From contig JACRAV010000078.1 of assembly GCA_016213305.1 (NCBI GenBank), positions 1-15,090 of the forward strand: a DNA stretch of 15,090 bases, written 5' to 3'. Below the pieces are notes generated by a model. It ran no database searches, had not been told where the DNA came from, and saw nothing but the letters and a program-made list of their open reading frames with translations. Shown piece after piece: positions 1 to 7,229 of this stretch. Source of the stretch: Candidatus Zixiibacteriota bacterium. GTDB taxonomy: Bacteria > Zixibacteria > MSB-5A5 > GN15 > FEB-12. A program made the translations under genes and the position numbers. Positions within the stretch are counted from its first letter, which is position 1. The number at the start of each line of letters is the position of its first letter.

Positions 1-342
1 CACAACGCCACCTACGATGTTCCGCCGGCGTTCTCGCGAATCGGCACGCTGGGCGGTTTGATCGGGTACGACGCCAAATGCATCGGCGCGGCCTTCTCGC
101 TCACCACGGTGGGGCAGGTGTCCGGCCCGATCGAATACGAAGCCGGGGCGGCCGTCTTTATCCTTCTCGAGCGCAATGCCCCGAACCTCGACCAGCTCAA
201 TCAGGTGCGCGATTCGGTCAAGCAGTCGGTGCTGTACACGCGGCAGAATGAGTTGTACGCGAAGTGGTTTGACAATCTGGTCAAGTCGTCGGAGATCAAG
301 AATTACGTTGAAGAAGCGGCGGGCGACGACCAGGCGCGGTGA
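1..342 (+). CDS. Peptidyl-prolyl cis-trans isomerase, PpiD/SurA type (C-terminal fragment)
   Basis: The frame is open from the first base, so the N-terminus lies outside the window; 113 residues are visible. The segment around GAAFSL and GQVSGPIEYEAG matches the end of a parvulin (PpiC) domain, where the chain runs 'aaFsL..GevSgPve...G..v..l.er'. A mostly helical tail follows (about residues 60-108, with KWFDNLVKSSEIKNY), as in PpiD and SurA-like foldases after their last parvulin domain. Such proteins catalyse proline isomerisation and chaperone envelope proteins in the periplasm or at the inner membrane. Signal peptide, anchor and upstream chaperone domain cannot be seen, so PpiD and SurA cannot be separated. 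This is the only plus-strand gene, and it ends just before a terminator shared with the convergent hydrolase gene. Confidence 0.8.
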   Translation, partial: HNATYDVPPAFSRIGTLGGLIGYDAKCIGAAFSLTTVGQVSGPIEYEAGAAVFILLERNAPNLDQLNQVRDSVKQSVLYTRQNELYAKWFDNLVKSSEIKNYVEEAAGDDQAR

Positions 343-364
343 TCCGAATCAGTTGTGATGTTTG

Positions 365-395
365 AAAAAGCCCCCGGCGTTGTCGGGGGCTTTTT
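365..395. terminator. Bidirectional intrinsic terminator
   Basis: The left arm (365-376) is five A, then GCCCCCG. It pairs perfectly over 12 bp with CGGGGGC plus five T (384-395), around a 7-base loop. Because the stem is flanked by an A-run and a T-run, it works as a Rho-independent terminator on both strands. It lies exactly between the ends of two convergent genes, the plus-strand isomerase (ends 342) and the minus-strand hydrolase (ends 402). Confidence 0.9.
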
Positions 396-401
396 GTAAG
401 C

Positions 402-1178
402 TCAATCGGGGACGTACCCGGCGGTTCGGCGCATCTTGCGGCGAAACTCGCGAAGTTCCTGCAGATCGAGGGTGACCGCCAGCATACGCTGGTCGCGTTC
501 GGCGGTGAAATCGACACGCTGTTCGATTCCCCACGGCGCGGCGATCAACGAGCGTCCCTGCAGGGGGCGACCGAAAATCTCCCCCACACTGCAGACCTTG
601 ACGACATAGGCGCCGGAGGCACGCGCCCCCGCTACGAAATATTTCTCGTCGCGTTCCATCTTGGCTGAAAGGGTGTCGTCGGGACGAAAAGGCGAGGTTG
701 TCGGGATGAAGACAATGTCGCACCGATGTTCACCCAGTTCGACGAACCTCTCCGCATAAAACACATCACCGCAAATCAGGATGCCGATCCGGGCATCCTC
801 GTGATCGAAGACGAAGTGCCGATCACCGGGCGAAATACCGTTTTGCAATTCTCTCTCCACCGGATGGCGTTTGCGATATTTGCCGATTTCCTCGCCTCGA
901 TCGAACACGTGCACGGTGTTGAACAACCGGCTCTGCTCGGGTTCGACCACGGAGCCGCCGATCAGGCAGGTTCCGAACTCGGAGGACAACTGGCGGTAGT
1001 AATCGAGATGTTCGTGCACGCGGAGGGCGGCCCGGCTGTAGTCGGTAATTGACCGGTCCAGTAGATAGTACTCCGGCAGGCAGATGAAATCGGGTTGTTG
1101 TTTGAAGATGTGTATCTTCTCGTCAAGGGTCAGCGGCTGACCGATGCGCGCTTGCACCGCGACAATTTTAATCAGCAT
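402..1178 (-). CDS. Carbon-nitrogen hydrolase (nitrilase superfamily amidohydrolase)
   Basis: A 258-residue protein spanning the usual length of a nitrilase-fold domain. The catalytic triad is visible: Glu36 in CLPEYY, Lys103 in GKYRK, and the nucleophile Cys136 in ILICGDVFY. Members hydrolyse amide or nitrile C-N bonds through a thioester at the cysteine; they are usually cytosolic, and no signal peptide is seen here. The substrate cannot be told from the sequence: omega-amidase, carbamoylputrescine amidase and Nit-type dinucleotide or deaminated-glutathione hydrolases all share this triad. The ATG start is preceded by a modest AGGCGG ribosome site. The gene is about 100 bases downstream of the ETF-quinone oxidoreductase gene in the same direction and ends at the bidirectional terminator, so it is probably the last gene of that transcription unit. 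Confidence 0.85.
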   Translation of the reverse strand: MLIKIVAVQARIGQPLTLDEKIHIFKQQPDFICLPEYYLLDRSITDYSRAALRVHEHLDYYRQLSSEFGTCLIGGSVVEPEQSRLFNTVHVFDRGEEIGKYRKRHPVERELQNGISPGDRHFVFDHEDARIGILICGDVFYAERFVELGEHRCDIVFIPTTSPFRPDDTLSAKMERDEKYFVAGARASGAYVVKVCSVGEIFGRPLQGRSLIAAPWGIEQRVDFTAERDQRMLAVTLDLQELREFRRKMRRTAGYVPD

Positions 1179-1220
1179 GAAACGGCCGCCTTTTGGGTGT
1201 CATATGTACTTATACGAATA

Positions 1221-1236
1221 AACACCCGGAGGTGTT
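1221..1236 (-). terminator. Short perfect hairpin downstream of ETF-quinone oxidoreductase (weak terminator candidate)
   Basis: AACACC (1221-1226) pairs with GGTGTT (1231-1236) around a 4-base loop. Read on the minus strand the stem is followed by TATT, only a weak T-tract. It lies in the 101-base gap between the ETF-quinone oxidoreductase gene and the hydrolase gene, so it could attenuate read-through. It may equally be a chance hairpin. Confidence 0.25.
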
Positions 1237-1279
1237 GGGCCGGGATTCGTGCCGCCACGGTCCGAAAATCGCAATAATC

Positions 1280-2956
1280 TTAGCAATTGGTATAGTTCGG
1301 CCCCTCGCCCCCCTGCGGGACCACCCAGCGGATGATCTGGTACGGATCGGCGATGTCGCAGGTTTTGCAGTGAACGCAATTGGAAGGAGTCAGTTCGAGC
1401 TTCTTGCGTCCGGGACGTCCGGCGTCGTCAACCATGTTATAGACGCTGGCCGGACAGAAATGCTGACAGGGGTTGCCGTACTCCTCGCTACAACGGTTGT
1501 TGCATATGTCAAGATCGGCAATGACCAGATGCGAGGGTTGATGCTCCTCGTGCATGGTCCCCGATTTATAGACATCGGTGACTTTATCGAACGTGTAGCT
1601 GTTGTCGAACTTGACTGCAACTTTTTGAGGGGGACGGCCGAACCGTTTTTGGTAGTCGGCAATCTTCATCATATATGCGGAATCGGCTTTGTGCCTGCGT
1701 CGATCGAACAGCCCGCGGCCCCCGGTGACGATTTGCAGACCGGCGTGGATCATCCCGGCCCAGAGGCCACCCTCGAAGGCGGCGTGGAAATTGCGGACTT
1801 CGTACAGTTCTTTCCGCGCCCAGCTGGAGTCGAAGTTCGACTGATATTTGGCCAGCATAGCGGTTGAATAATCCGATGATCGGGCGGCCTCAAAGAGCGC
1901 CTCGGCGGCGAGCATGCCTGATTTGATCGCCAGATGCACCCCTTTGAGTTTCCGGGCATTGAGCATGCCGGCCGAATCACCGCACAAAAGGAGACCGTCG
2001 TGGTACAGTTTGGGCATGGAGTAATAGCCGCCAACCGGGGTGGTTTTGGCGCCGTAGTGGAGCATCGTGCCGCCTTCAAGAATTCGCCTGATGAAGGAGT
2101 GTGTTTTGTACAACTGGAATTTGCCGTGCGGATCGTTGGTAGGATCGGGCGAGTCCAGCCCGACGGCGTATCCGATCGAGACCATCGTCTCGCTCATGCC
2201 GTAGATCCACCCGCCGCCATATTCGTGGCGTGGCTGGGGCCATCCGACGGTGTGTATTACTTCTCCGGCTTTGATGCGGCCCTTTGGCACTTCCCATACT
2301 TCTTTCACCCCGGTCAAATACGACTGAGGAAGCGAATCTCTTGTCAGCTCCGGAATTTTCTCGAAGGCCTGGCGGGTCAGCGAACCGTGGACGCCTTCGG
2401 CAAGAACTGTCACCTTAGCTTTGATAATCGAGCCCGGTTCGAAGTTGGAGCGGGGCGTGCCGTCCTTATCGAGTCCCATATCGACCGTCTGAATGCCGGT
2501 CACGCGGCCGTTTTCGACGAGCAGATCAAAACCGGCCATTCCGGCGTACACGTCGAATCCCTTAGCCACCACCTGCTGGGTCATCCAGCCGGTCAGTTTG
2601 TTGAGCGAGATGACATAGTTGCCGTGGTTTTTCAACGGCGGAGGCATGAACGGAGATTTGAGCGCTCCGTTAGCGGTGAGAAAGACGAAGGAGTCGGCGG
2701 AAACCGGCGCCGACAGGGGCGCCTCTCTTTCCTTGAAATCGGGGATGAGTTCGGCCAGCCCGCGCGGGTCCATGACTGCGCCCGACATGGCATGGGCGCC
2801 GACATACGACCCCTTGTCCATGAGAAGAATTTCGGGGCGTGAAACGGAATTGTCCCGTTCGGCCAGAGTTGCCAGATGATACGCCAGAGCCAGACCGGCC
2901 GGCCCGGCGCCGACGATCAATATGTCTGTTTCGAGGATGTCACGCTCGACCGTCAT
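1280..2956 (-). CDS. Electron transfer flavoprotein-quinone oxidoreductase (ETF-QO)
   Basis: A full-length 558-residue ETF-QO. It passes electrons from reduced electron-transfer flavoprotein to the membrane quinone pool, linking fatty-acid and amino-acid dehydrogenases to respiration. The N-terminus has an FAD dinucleotide-binding motif (GAGPAG, residues 16-21). The stretch GDSAGMLNARKLKGVHLAIK matches the family's second FAD contact and membrane-facing region. The C-terminal ferredoxin-like domain supplies the 4Fe-4S ligands Cys501 (CPASVY), Cys527, Cys530 and Cys533 (CVHCKTC); an extra Cys497 is nearby. The protein is a monotopic inner-membrane enzyme without transmembrane helices. The ATG is preceded by GGGAGA about eight bases upstream, within a hairpin described separately. 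No etfA or etfB lies in the window. The FixC family is related, but the fused iron-sulfur domain favours ETF-QO. Confidence 0.95.
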   Translation of the reverse strand: MTVERDILETDILIVGAGPAGLALAYHLATLAERDNSVSRPEILLMDKGSYVGAHAMSGAVMDPRGLAELIPDFKEREAPLSAPVSADSFVFLTANGALKSPFMPPPLKNHGNYVISLNKLTGWMTQQVVAKGFDVYAGMAGFDLLVENGRVTGIQTVDMGLDKDGTPRSNFEPGSIIKAKVTVLAEGVHGSLTRQAFEKIPELTRDSLPQSYLTGVKEVWEVPKGRIKAGEVIHTVGWPQPRHEYGGGWIYGMSETMVSIGYAVGLDSPDPTNDPHGKFQLYKTHSFIRRILEGGTMLHYGAKTTPVGGYYSMPKLYHDGLLLCGDSAGMLNARKLKGVHLAIKSGMLAAEALFEAARSSDYSTAMLAKYQSNFDSSWARKELYEVRNFHAAFEGGLWAGMIHAGLQIVTGGRGLFDRRRHKADSAYMMKIADYQKRFGRPPQKVAVKFDNSYTFDKVTDVYKSGTMHEEHQPSHLVIADLDICNNRCSEEYGNPCQHFCPASVYNMVDDAGRPGRKKLELTPSNCVHCKTCDIADPYQIIRWVVPQGGEGPNYTNC

Positions 2957-2965
2957 TGGTACGTC

Positions 2966-2986
2966 TCTCCCTCAGCTTGAGGGAGA
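2966..2986 (-). promoter_or_regulatory. Hairpin containing the ribosome-binding site of the ETF-QO gene
   Basis: TCTCCCTCA (2966-2974) and TGAGGGAGA (2978-2986) form a perfect 9-bp inverted repeat with a 3-base loop. On the minus-strand transcript the 3' arm holds GGGAGA, the only good Shine-Dalgarno sequence for the gene starting at 2956. No T-run follows the stem, so it is not a normal intrinsic terminator. It may limit translation initiation or act as an RNA-processing site between the thioredoxin-fold gene and the ETF-QO gene; the effect is inferred. Confidence 0.5.
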
Positions 2987-3018
2987 ACATACAACACCGG
3001 AGGCGCAAAGAAAAGAGA

Positions 3019-3459
3019 TTACGATGTCGCCGGGCTGGAATGCTTCTGCGGTTGCTGACCGCCGTTGCCGTTGGTTTCTTCGTCGGTTCGGGCGCCGGTC
3101 AGGGAAATCTGGAGCATTTCCGCGATCCGCTTTTTGTCGCAACCGATGGTGAAAAGCCGGGCGTTCCGAATGATCGGGCGGCGCAACAGCGTCGGATCGG
3201 CGGCGATCAGTTTGATCAGCTCGGCCCGGGGCGGAAGCTGGTTGTCAAAGCCGTGTTTCTGGTATGATTCGGAAACGGGATTAAGAAAGTGATGAACGTC
3301 CCAGTTGCCGATCAGTTTGTCAACTTCGTCCTCGGTGAACGGCTTCTTGAGCAGGTCTCGTATTTCGAGATCAACGCCGGCGTTTTCGATGAACCGCCGG
3401 GTTTCCATGCACCAGTCGTCGTTGCCGTACGATATGAATGTCGCGCGCTTTAGCGCCAT
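3019..3459 (-). CDS. Spx/ArsC-family thioredoxin-fold protein
   Basis: A 146-residue protein of the ArsC/Spx/YffB thioredoxin-fold family. Cys17 (DDWCMETRRF) sits at the N-terminal active site, but the second Cys of a CxxC redox pair is absent. LRRPIIRN (residues 92-99) is the family's conserved Arg-Pro motif; in arsenate reductases that arginine helps bind the oxyanion. The fold ends near residue 118 and is followed by a polar, low-complexity tail rich in Asn, Gln, Ser and Thr, making the protein longer than the usual 110-130 residues. Arsenate reduction, glutathione-linked reduction and Spx-like regulation cannot be separated; the lack of arsenic genes nearby makes ArsC less likely. A strong GGAGG site seven bases upstream supports the ATG. 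ETF-QO follows 62 bases downstream. Confidence 0.75.
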   Translation of the reverse strand: MALKRATFISYGNDDWCMETRRFIENAGVDLEIRDLLKKPFTEDEVDKLIGNWDVHHFLNPVSESYQKHGFDNQLPPRAELIKLIAADPTLLRRPIIRNARLFTIGCDKKRIAEMLQISLTGARTDEETNGNGGQQPQKHSSPATS

Positions 3460-3893
3460 ATTTCCTCCGTCGCAGGATTTGCGATCTGCCGTTCTTCTGA
3501 AGGCAGTGATGTGCTCAGTAATGAGCGTGGATTATCAGGGGCCTCATGTTCGAGGCCGTGAATCGTCAACCTACCGGCCTACCCGGTTTTGAGTCGTTAT
3601 AAAAGCAATTTCTTACCGCGTCTGTCAATAAAAATCGATAAAAATTTTCAGCCGACCGCCCACGCTCTCTACACTGCCGGCATCGTGGGAAACCACACCG
3701 TCCGCGCTCCGCTTTCGGATGTTCGACGATTCAAAGCCGCCGATATCCATTGGTACCAAGTCGGAGAAAGCTGGACGAACCCCTAGCGACAGTATCGGAT
3801 TTTCCGGGCGTTGCTTGAGGGCTGTCATACCTGATAACGCACTTTTGTCGAAAAAGTTCCCAAGGGTGGCGGATACCGGTCGAGAGAAACAGT
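3460..3893. other. 434-base intergenic region with structured leader; no convincing gene
   Basis: Only short open frames occur here, none with a good start context or recognisable content. Three small inverted repeats lie in the part that would be the leader of the gene starting at 3459: GCTCA/TGAGC (near 3513-3526), GGCCTC/GAGGCC (3540-3557) and ACCGG/CCGGT (3573-3587). An A+T-rich patch at 3597-3650 holds the promoter candidate. A further weak repeat, ACTTTT/AAAAGT (3841-3857), is downstream of the O-methyltransferase gene. I could not match the leader to a known riboswitch class by eye. Confidence 0.6.
3597..3628 (-). promoter_or_regulatory. Possible sigma70-type promoter for the Spx/ArsC-like gene
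   Basis: A perfect -35 hexamer TTGACA (minus strand, 3623-3628) is followed by TTATAA (3597-3602). The spacer is 20 bases, or 19-21 depending on the hexamer chosen, which is longer than the optimum of 16-18. It would give a leader of roughly 130 bases. The surrounding A+T-rich patch supports it, but the spacing lowers confidence. Confidence 0.4.
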
Positions 3894-4520
3894 TTATCGC
3901 CGGATTCCGATGGTCAGACCGTCCCGCAGAGGCAAGATAGTCGTGAAAAACCGCCGGTCGGCGTACATGCGCCGGTTAAACTCTATTACGCCGAGGGTGT
4001 TTTTGTCACGGGTGCGGTTGTACACACGACCCGACCAGATGGTGTTGTCGGTGATAAACAGCCCGCCCTTCCTCAGCCGGGGGGCTACCAGGTCGATGGT
4101 CTGGGGATAGGCGTGCTTATCTATATCGTTTAGTATGATATCAAATGGCCCATCGTAATCGCCGATGATCTCCAGCGCATCGCCCACCCGAAACTCACGC
4201 TTTGTCCGGACACGGCCTTTCTTAAAGTACTTCTCGGCCAGGAGTCGGTTGCCCGGGTTGCCGTCGGTCATGACAATCCTGCCGCGCTCCCCAAGCGCTT
4301 GAGAAAACCAGTAGCCGGAATACCCGTACCCGGAGCCAAGCTCAAACACCCTTTTGGCGGAGATGGCGGTAGCCAATTGGAAGAGCAAACGACCGACCAG
4401 CGGCCCGATAATCGGGAAGCCGTGGCGGCGGGCGTGGGCTTCCATCGCCATGAGGGTGGCGTCGCGGCGCGGCGTCACGGACAGCATGTAGTCGTGGACC
4501 TTGTCAAAGCTTACGGGCAT
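3894..4520 (-). CDS. O-methyltransferase, family 3 (catechol O-methyltransferase-like)
   Basis: A 208-residue class I SAM-dependent methyltransferase. ELGSGYGYS (residues 60-68) is motif I for SAM binding. NDIDKHAY (131-138) and DN (158-159, in FITDNTIWSGRV) carry the acidic residues that bind the divalent metal in the CCoAOMT/COMT family, so methyl transfer to a catechol-like hydroxyl is the family expectation. The true substrate is unknown; related bacterial enzymes act on quinones, phenolics, siderophore or antibiotic precursors, and some TrmR-like members on tRNA. The ATG is preceded by GAGGT, and only six bases separate the gene from the upstream Rieske gene, so the two are very probably co-transcribed. 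It appears to be the last gene of the pdxT-to-methyltransferase run. Confidence 0.85.
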   Translation of the reverse strand: MPVSFDKVHDYMLSVTPRRDATLMAMEAHARRHGFPIIGPLVGRLLFQLATAISAKRVFELGSGYGYSGYWFSQALGERGRIVMTDGNPGNRLLAEKYFKKGRVRTKREFRVGDALEIIGDYDGPFDIILNDIDKHAYPQTIDLVAPRLRKGGLFITDNTIWSGRVYNRTRDKNTLGVIEFNRRMYADRRFFTTILPLRDGLTIGIRR

Positions 4521-4526
4521 GATACC

Positions 4527-4838
4527 TCACGGGAGTAACAGGTAGATCGTGTCGCCATCGAGTTCGATGTCGTATTTCTTCAATTTGAATCCGGGCACAT
4601 TGGTGCATTCACCGGTGCCGACGTCGTATTTCCACCCATGCCAGGCGCAGACCAGCGTGCCGTCCTTGATCGCCCCGCCTTTCACCAGCGAGGCCCGCAT
4701 ATGCTTGCATTCCGATTCCAGACCAATCAGCCGGCCGCCGTCGTTGAAAACCGCCACTTTTCGGGCAAGTATCTGCTTTTCGATAGCTCGTCCGGGGGGA
4801 AGTTCGGACAGCAATCCCATCTTGATTCTCTGCGACAT
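4527..4838 (-). CDS. Rieske 2Fe-2S domain protein (small ferredoxin type)
   Basis: A compact Rieske protein of about 103 residues that is nothing but the iron-sulfur domain. The cluster ligands are clear: CKH then CAWHG, that is Cys-x-His and Cys-x2-His about 18 residues apart. There is no signal peptide or membrane anchor, so it resembles soluble Rieske ferredoxins such as those serving ring-hydroxylating dioxygenases, or the NirD-like subunit, rather than the cytochrome bc1 Rieske. I chose the ATG at 4838 because MSQRIKMGLLSELPPG aligns with the usual family start. A TTG start at 4853 and an ATG at 4820 are also possible; none has a strong ribosome site. No oxygenase lies nearby. It sits between ccmF (54 bases upstream) and the O-methyltransferase gene (six bases downstream). 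Its electron partner is unknown. Confidence 0.85.
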   Translation of the reverse strand: MSQRIKMGLLSELPPGRAIEKQILARKVAVFNDGGRLIGLESECKHMRASLVKGGAIKDGTLVCAWHGWKYDVGTGECTNVPGFKLKKYDIELDGDTIYLLLP

Positions 4839-4892
4839 CCGGCCAAGAAACAATTCGGACAGGTGGGACGCAAGCTTGATCGTCCTCGCCCC

Positions 4893-7184
4893 TTATGGTC
4901 GGGCGGACTGATCGAACGCAACCGTCCCGGCCGGGGTCTGCGACAAGGTCACAACACGGGGCGCCCGGTCGGCGGGTGTGGCATCAGCCGACAGCGCGGC
5001 ATTCTTGCGGTTCCAATACCTCATGGACAAGAGTCCGCCGCTGAAGACAATGAGCGTGCCCAGCCAGAAGAGGATGATGAGCGGCTTTTTAGAAAGCTCG
5101 ATCACGAGCGTGGCCGGCTGAGCCGTCCCCTGCGGGACAAAGGAACCCTCGATATTCAGCATGACACTGCCGTCATCGGGACGAACACCGCCAATGGTAA
5201 CAGTTCCGGCGCCGGCGTCAAATTGCGCGGGGAAATGATCGATACTTCCGTGCGCAACCGTCATCCTTGGAGCGATTTCCTGCGTTTTGTCGTCGAACAT
5301 CACGGTCACATTCGCGGCGACACTCATCACGGAATCGGCCGCCTTCTGATCGCCGTGCGGACCGGTGAGATCGAACTGGTGGAAGGTGAACCCGTACTTG
5401 TCGAGCTTGACCATCTCCCCCTTTTTCAGAATGATCTGGCCGGGATTGTCCCCCTGTCCTTCGGTGAACGACATGGGTGACAGATACAAGTCATACGACA
5501 AATAATTGATGACATGGGGCTTCTTCATCACCCCTTCGGCGTTCTTGGGAAACTCGTGGGGAAGAGTGGTGTGGACCAACTCGTCTCCACGGCGAACATC
5601 GACATGGCAGTCAAACCCTTTGGCGGTTTGCTGAACATCGGTGAAGGTCAGCTCATATCCCAGCGACTCGATCGGCTGGTTCTGAACCAGGGCCATTGTT
5701 TGTTTAGTTTCGAGGCCGTTGGCGGTGGCGGCGCCGGTCAGAGCGACAGCCAGCCCGACATGGGCAATATATCCGGGCTTGAGTTTGCCGTCGAGCAAGC
5801 CGGAAATGACGACATACCCGTTTGAAACGAGCGCCCAGGAAGCCATCGCGAACAAAAGTATGTACATGGGATTGTGGGTTACTCCGCTGAGCATCAGGAC
5901 CAGCGCGGTCAGCACGGCGGTGCCAGCGCCGGACATCAGCAGTTTCTTTTTCGCGACGCCTTCATTCCAGCGGAAAGCCGGGAACAGCCCGATCAGCAAA
6001 AGAATGGCGATGGCGATCGGCGTCATGGTGGCGAAATAATAAGGAATGCCGACATTGGATGGCTTTTCGGCGAAACGAGTGAGGAGTGGCGCCGATGTTC
6101 CCAGGAGGACGAGAATACCTCCGAGAGACAACAGGACAACGCCGAGCGTCACGAGATAAGAGCGGGAATTGATCGAGGAGAAAGATTTTTCGGGTTTGAT
6201 ATCGCGCCAGCGCGAGATGATCAGGAACAGACCGATGCCGATGAAGGTCAGCAGGCCGGTCACCAAAAAGGCATTGATCCCAAGGTCAACGAACGAATGG
6301 ACGGAGAAATCGGCCAGCACGCCGGAGCGGGTGAGAAAGGTCCCGTAGAGCACCGACCAAAAGGTGAGGGTGGTGACCACCAGCGAAAAGCGGAGCAGTC
6401 CGCGCCGCTGACGTTTGATGAACAGGGCGTGCACCTGCGCGGTGAGGAAAATCCAGGGGATGAACGACGAGTTTTCGACCGGGTCCCAGGCCCAGAAACC
6501 GCCCCAGCCGAGGGTTTCGTACGCCCAGTATCCTCCCATAACCAGCGACACCCCCAGCGCGGCCCAGGCGAACATGGTCCACCGGCGGGCCGCCTCGGCC
6601 CATTCATGATACTTACGCTGAACCAGCGCCGTCATGGCGAAGGCGAACGGAAACACCACCCCTGCAAAGCCGATGAACATGATCGGCGGGTGGATGGTCA
6701 TCCAGAAATTCTGCAACAGCGGGTTCAATCCGGCGCCGTCTTCCTTGTAGACCGGCATAATTTCAAAGGGCGATTTCTTGATGAGGATGAGAAGAACCGA
6801 CAGAATGAACAAGCTGAGAAAGAACATATTCCCTCTCTCAAATTGCCGGGCGGTGTACATCATCACCACCCCAAGAATAGATGTGTAGAACACCCAGAGA
6901 AGGAATGTCCCCTCCTGCCCGCCCCAGAGACTGGCGATCAGGTACCCGAGCGGCAGGTCGTTCGACGAGTAGGAAAAGACATACGACACGGAATAGTCGT
7001 GCGTCAGGATAAGGTACAAGAGGATGGCGAGGGCCGCGACGATGGCGGCGCCGGCAACGATGAAGCACTTTCTGGCCAAGGGGAGCCATTGGTCTTTACC
7101 GCGCCAGGCCAGAAAATACAGCGAGAGCGATCCGAGCGCGAAGGCGGCCGCCATGAAGATGAGAATATCACCGAGGTATGGCAT
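4893..7184 (-). CDS. ccmF: Cytochrome c-type biogenesis protein CcmF (heme lyase component)
   Basis: A 763-residue polytopic inner-membrane protein of System I cytochrome c maturation, which attaches heme to the CxxCH cysteines of apocytochromes on the periplasmic side. WGGQEG (87-92) and the tryptophan-rich WWD heme-handling domain (about 220-242, GWGGFWAWDPVENSSF) are unmistakable. Histidines at 165 (HPP), 252, 296 (VHSF) and 475 fall where CcmF has its heme-coordinating residues. Many hydrophobic segments precede a periplasmic domain (about 490-705), and a last helix lies near 709-728. It is longer than the roughly 650 residues common in Proteobacteria, mainly through that periplasmic domain. 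An AGGAGA ribosome site seven bases before the ATG fixes the start. No other ccm gene is in the window; the gene sits 45 bases after ispH. Confidence 0.96.
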   Translation of the reverse strand: MPYLGDILIFMAAAFALGSLSLYFLAWRGKDQWLPLARKCFIVAGAAIVAALAILLYLILTHDYSVSYVFSYSSNDLPLGYLIASLWGGQEGTFLLWVFYTSILGVVMMYTARQFERGNMFFLSLFILSVLLILIKKSPFEIMPVYKEDGAGLNPLLQNFWMTIHPPIMFIGFAGVVFPFAFAMTALVQRKYHEWAEAARRWTMFAWAALGVSLVMGGYWAYETLGWGGFWAWDPVENSSFIPWIFLTAQVHALFIKRQRRGLLRFSLVVTTLTFWSVLYGTFLTRSGVLADFSVHSFVDLGINAFLVTGLLTFIGIGLFLIISRWRDIKPEKSFSSINSRSYLVTLGVVLLSLGGILVLLGTSAPLLTRFAEKPSNVGIPYYFATMTPIAIAILLLIGLFPAFRWNEGVAKKKLLMSGAGTAVLTALVLMLSGVTHNPMYILLFAMASWALVSNGYVVISGLLDGKLKPGYIAHVGLAVALTGAATANGLETKQTMALVQNQPIESLGYELTFTDVQQTAKGFDCHVDVRRGDELVHTTLPHEFPKNAEGVMKKPHVINYLSYDLYLSPMSFTEGQGDNPGQIILKKGEMVKLDKYGFTFHQFDLTGPHGDQKAADSVMSVAANVTVMFDDKTQEIAPRMTVAHGSIDHFPAQFDAGAGTVTIGGVRPDDGSVMLNIEGSFVPQGTAQPATLVIELSKKPLIILFWLGTLIVFSGGLLSMRYWNRKNAALSADATPADRAPRVVTLSQTPAGTVAFDQSARP

Positions 7185-7229
7185 GGTGTGATCTCCTGAT
7201 CGAGGATTGACGCGGGGATCGCCGGGGTG

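Noticed and set aside
1934..2842. 302-codon plus-strand frame opposite the ETF-QO gene
   Set aside because: It is antisense to a clearly conserved enzyme and shows no family features of its own.
3531..3600. Possible tRNA-like element on the plus strand (a GTTCGAGGCC segment)
   Set aside because: The surrounding bases do not form the acceptor, D, anticodon and T stems with the correct spacing.
3625..3828. 67-codon minus-strand frame in the intergenic region
   Set aside because: It has no spaced ribosome site, no recognisable motif, and its end runs into the A+T-rich promoter patch of the next gene.
5874..7199. 441-codon plus-strand frame opposite ccmF
   Set aside because: It is antisense to an unmistakable ccmF; the charged, low-complexity translation is typical of the complement of a GC-rich membrane-protein gene.
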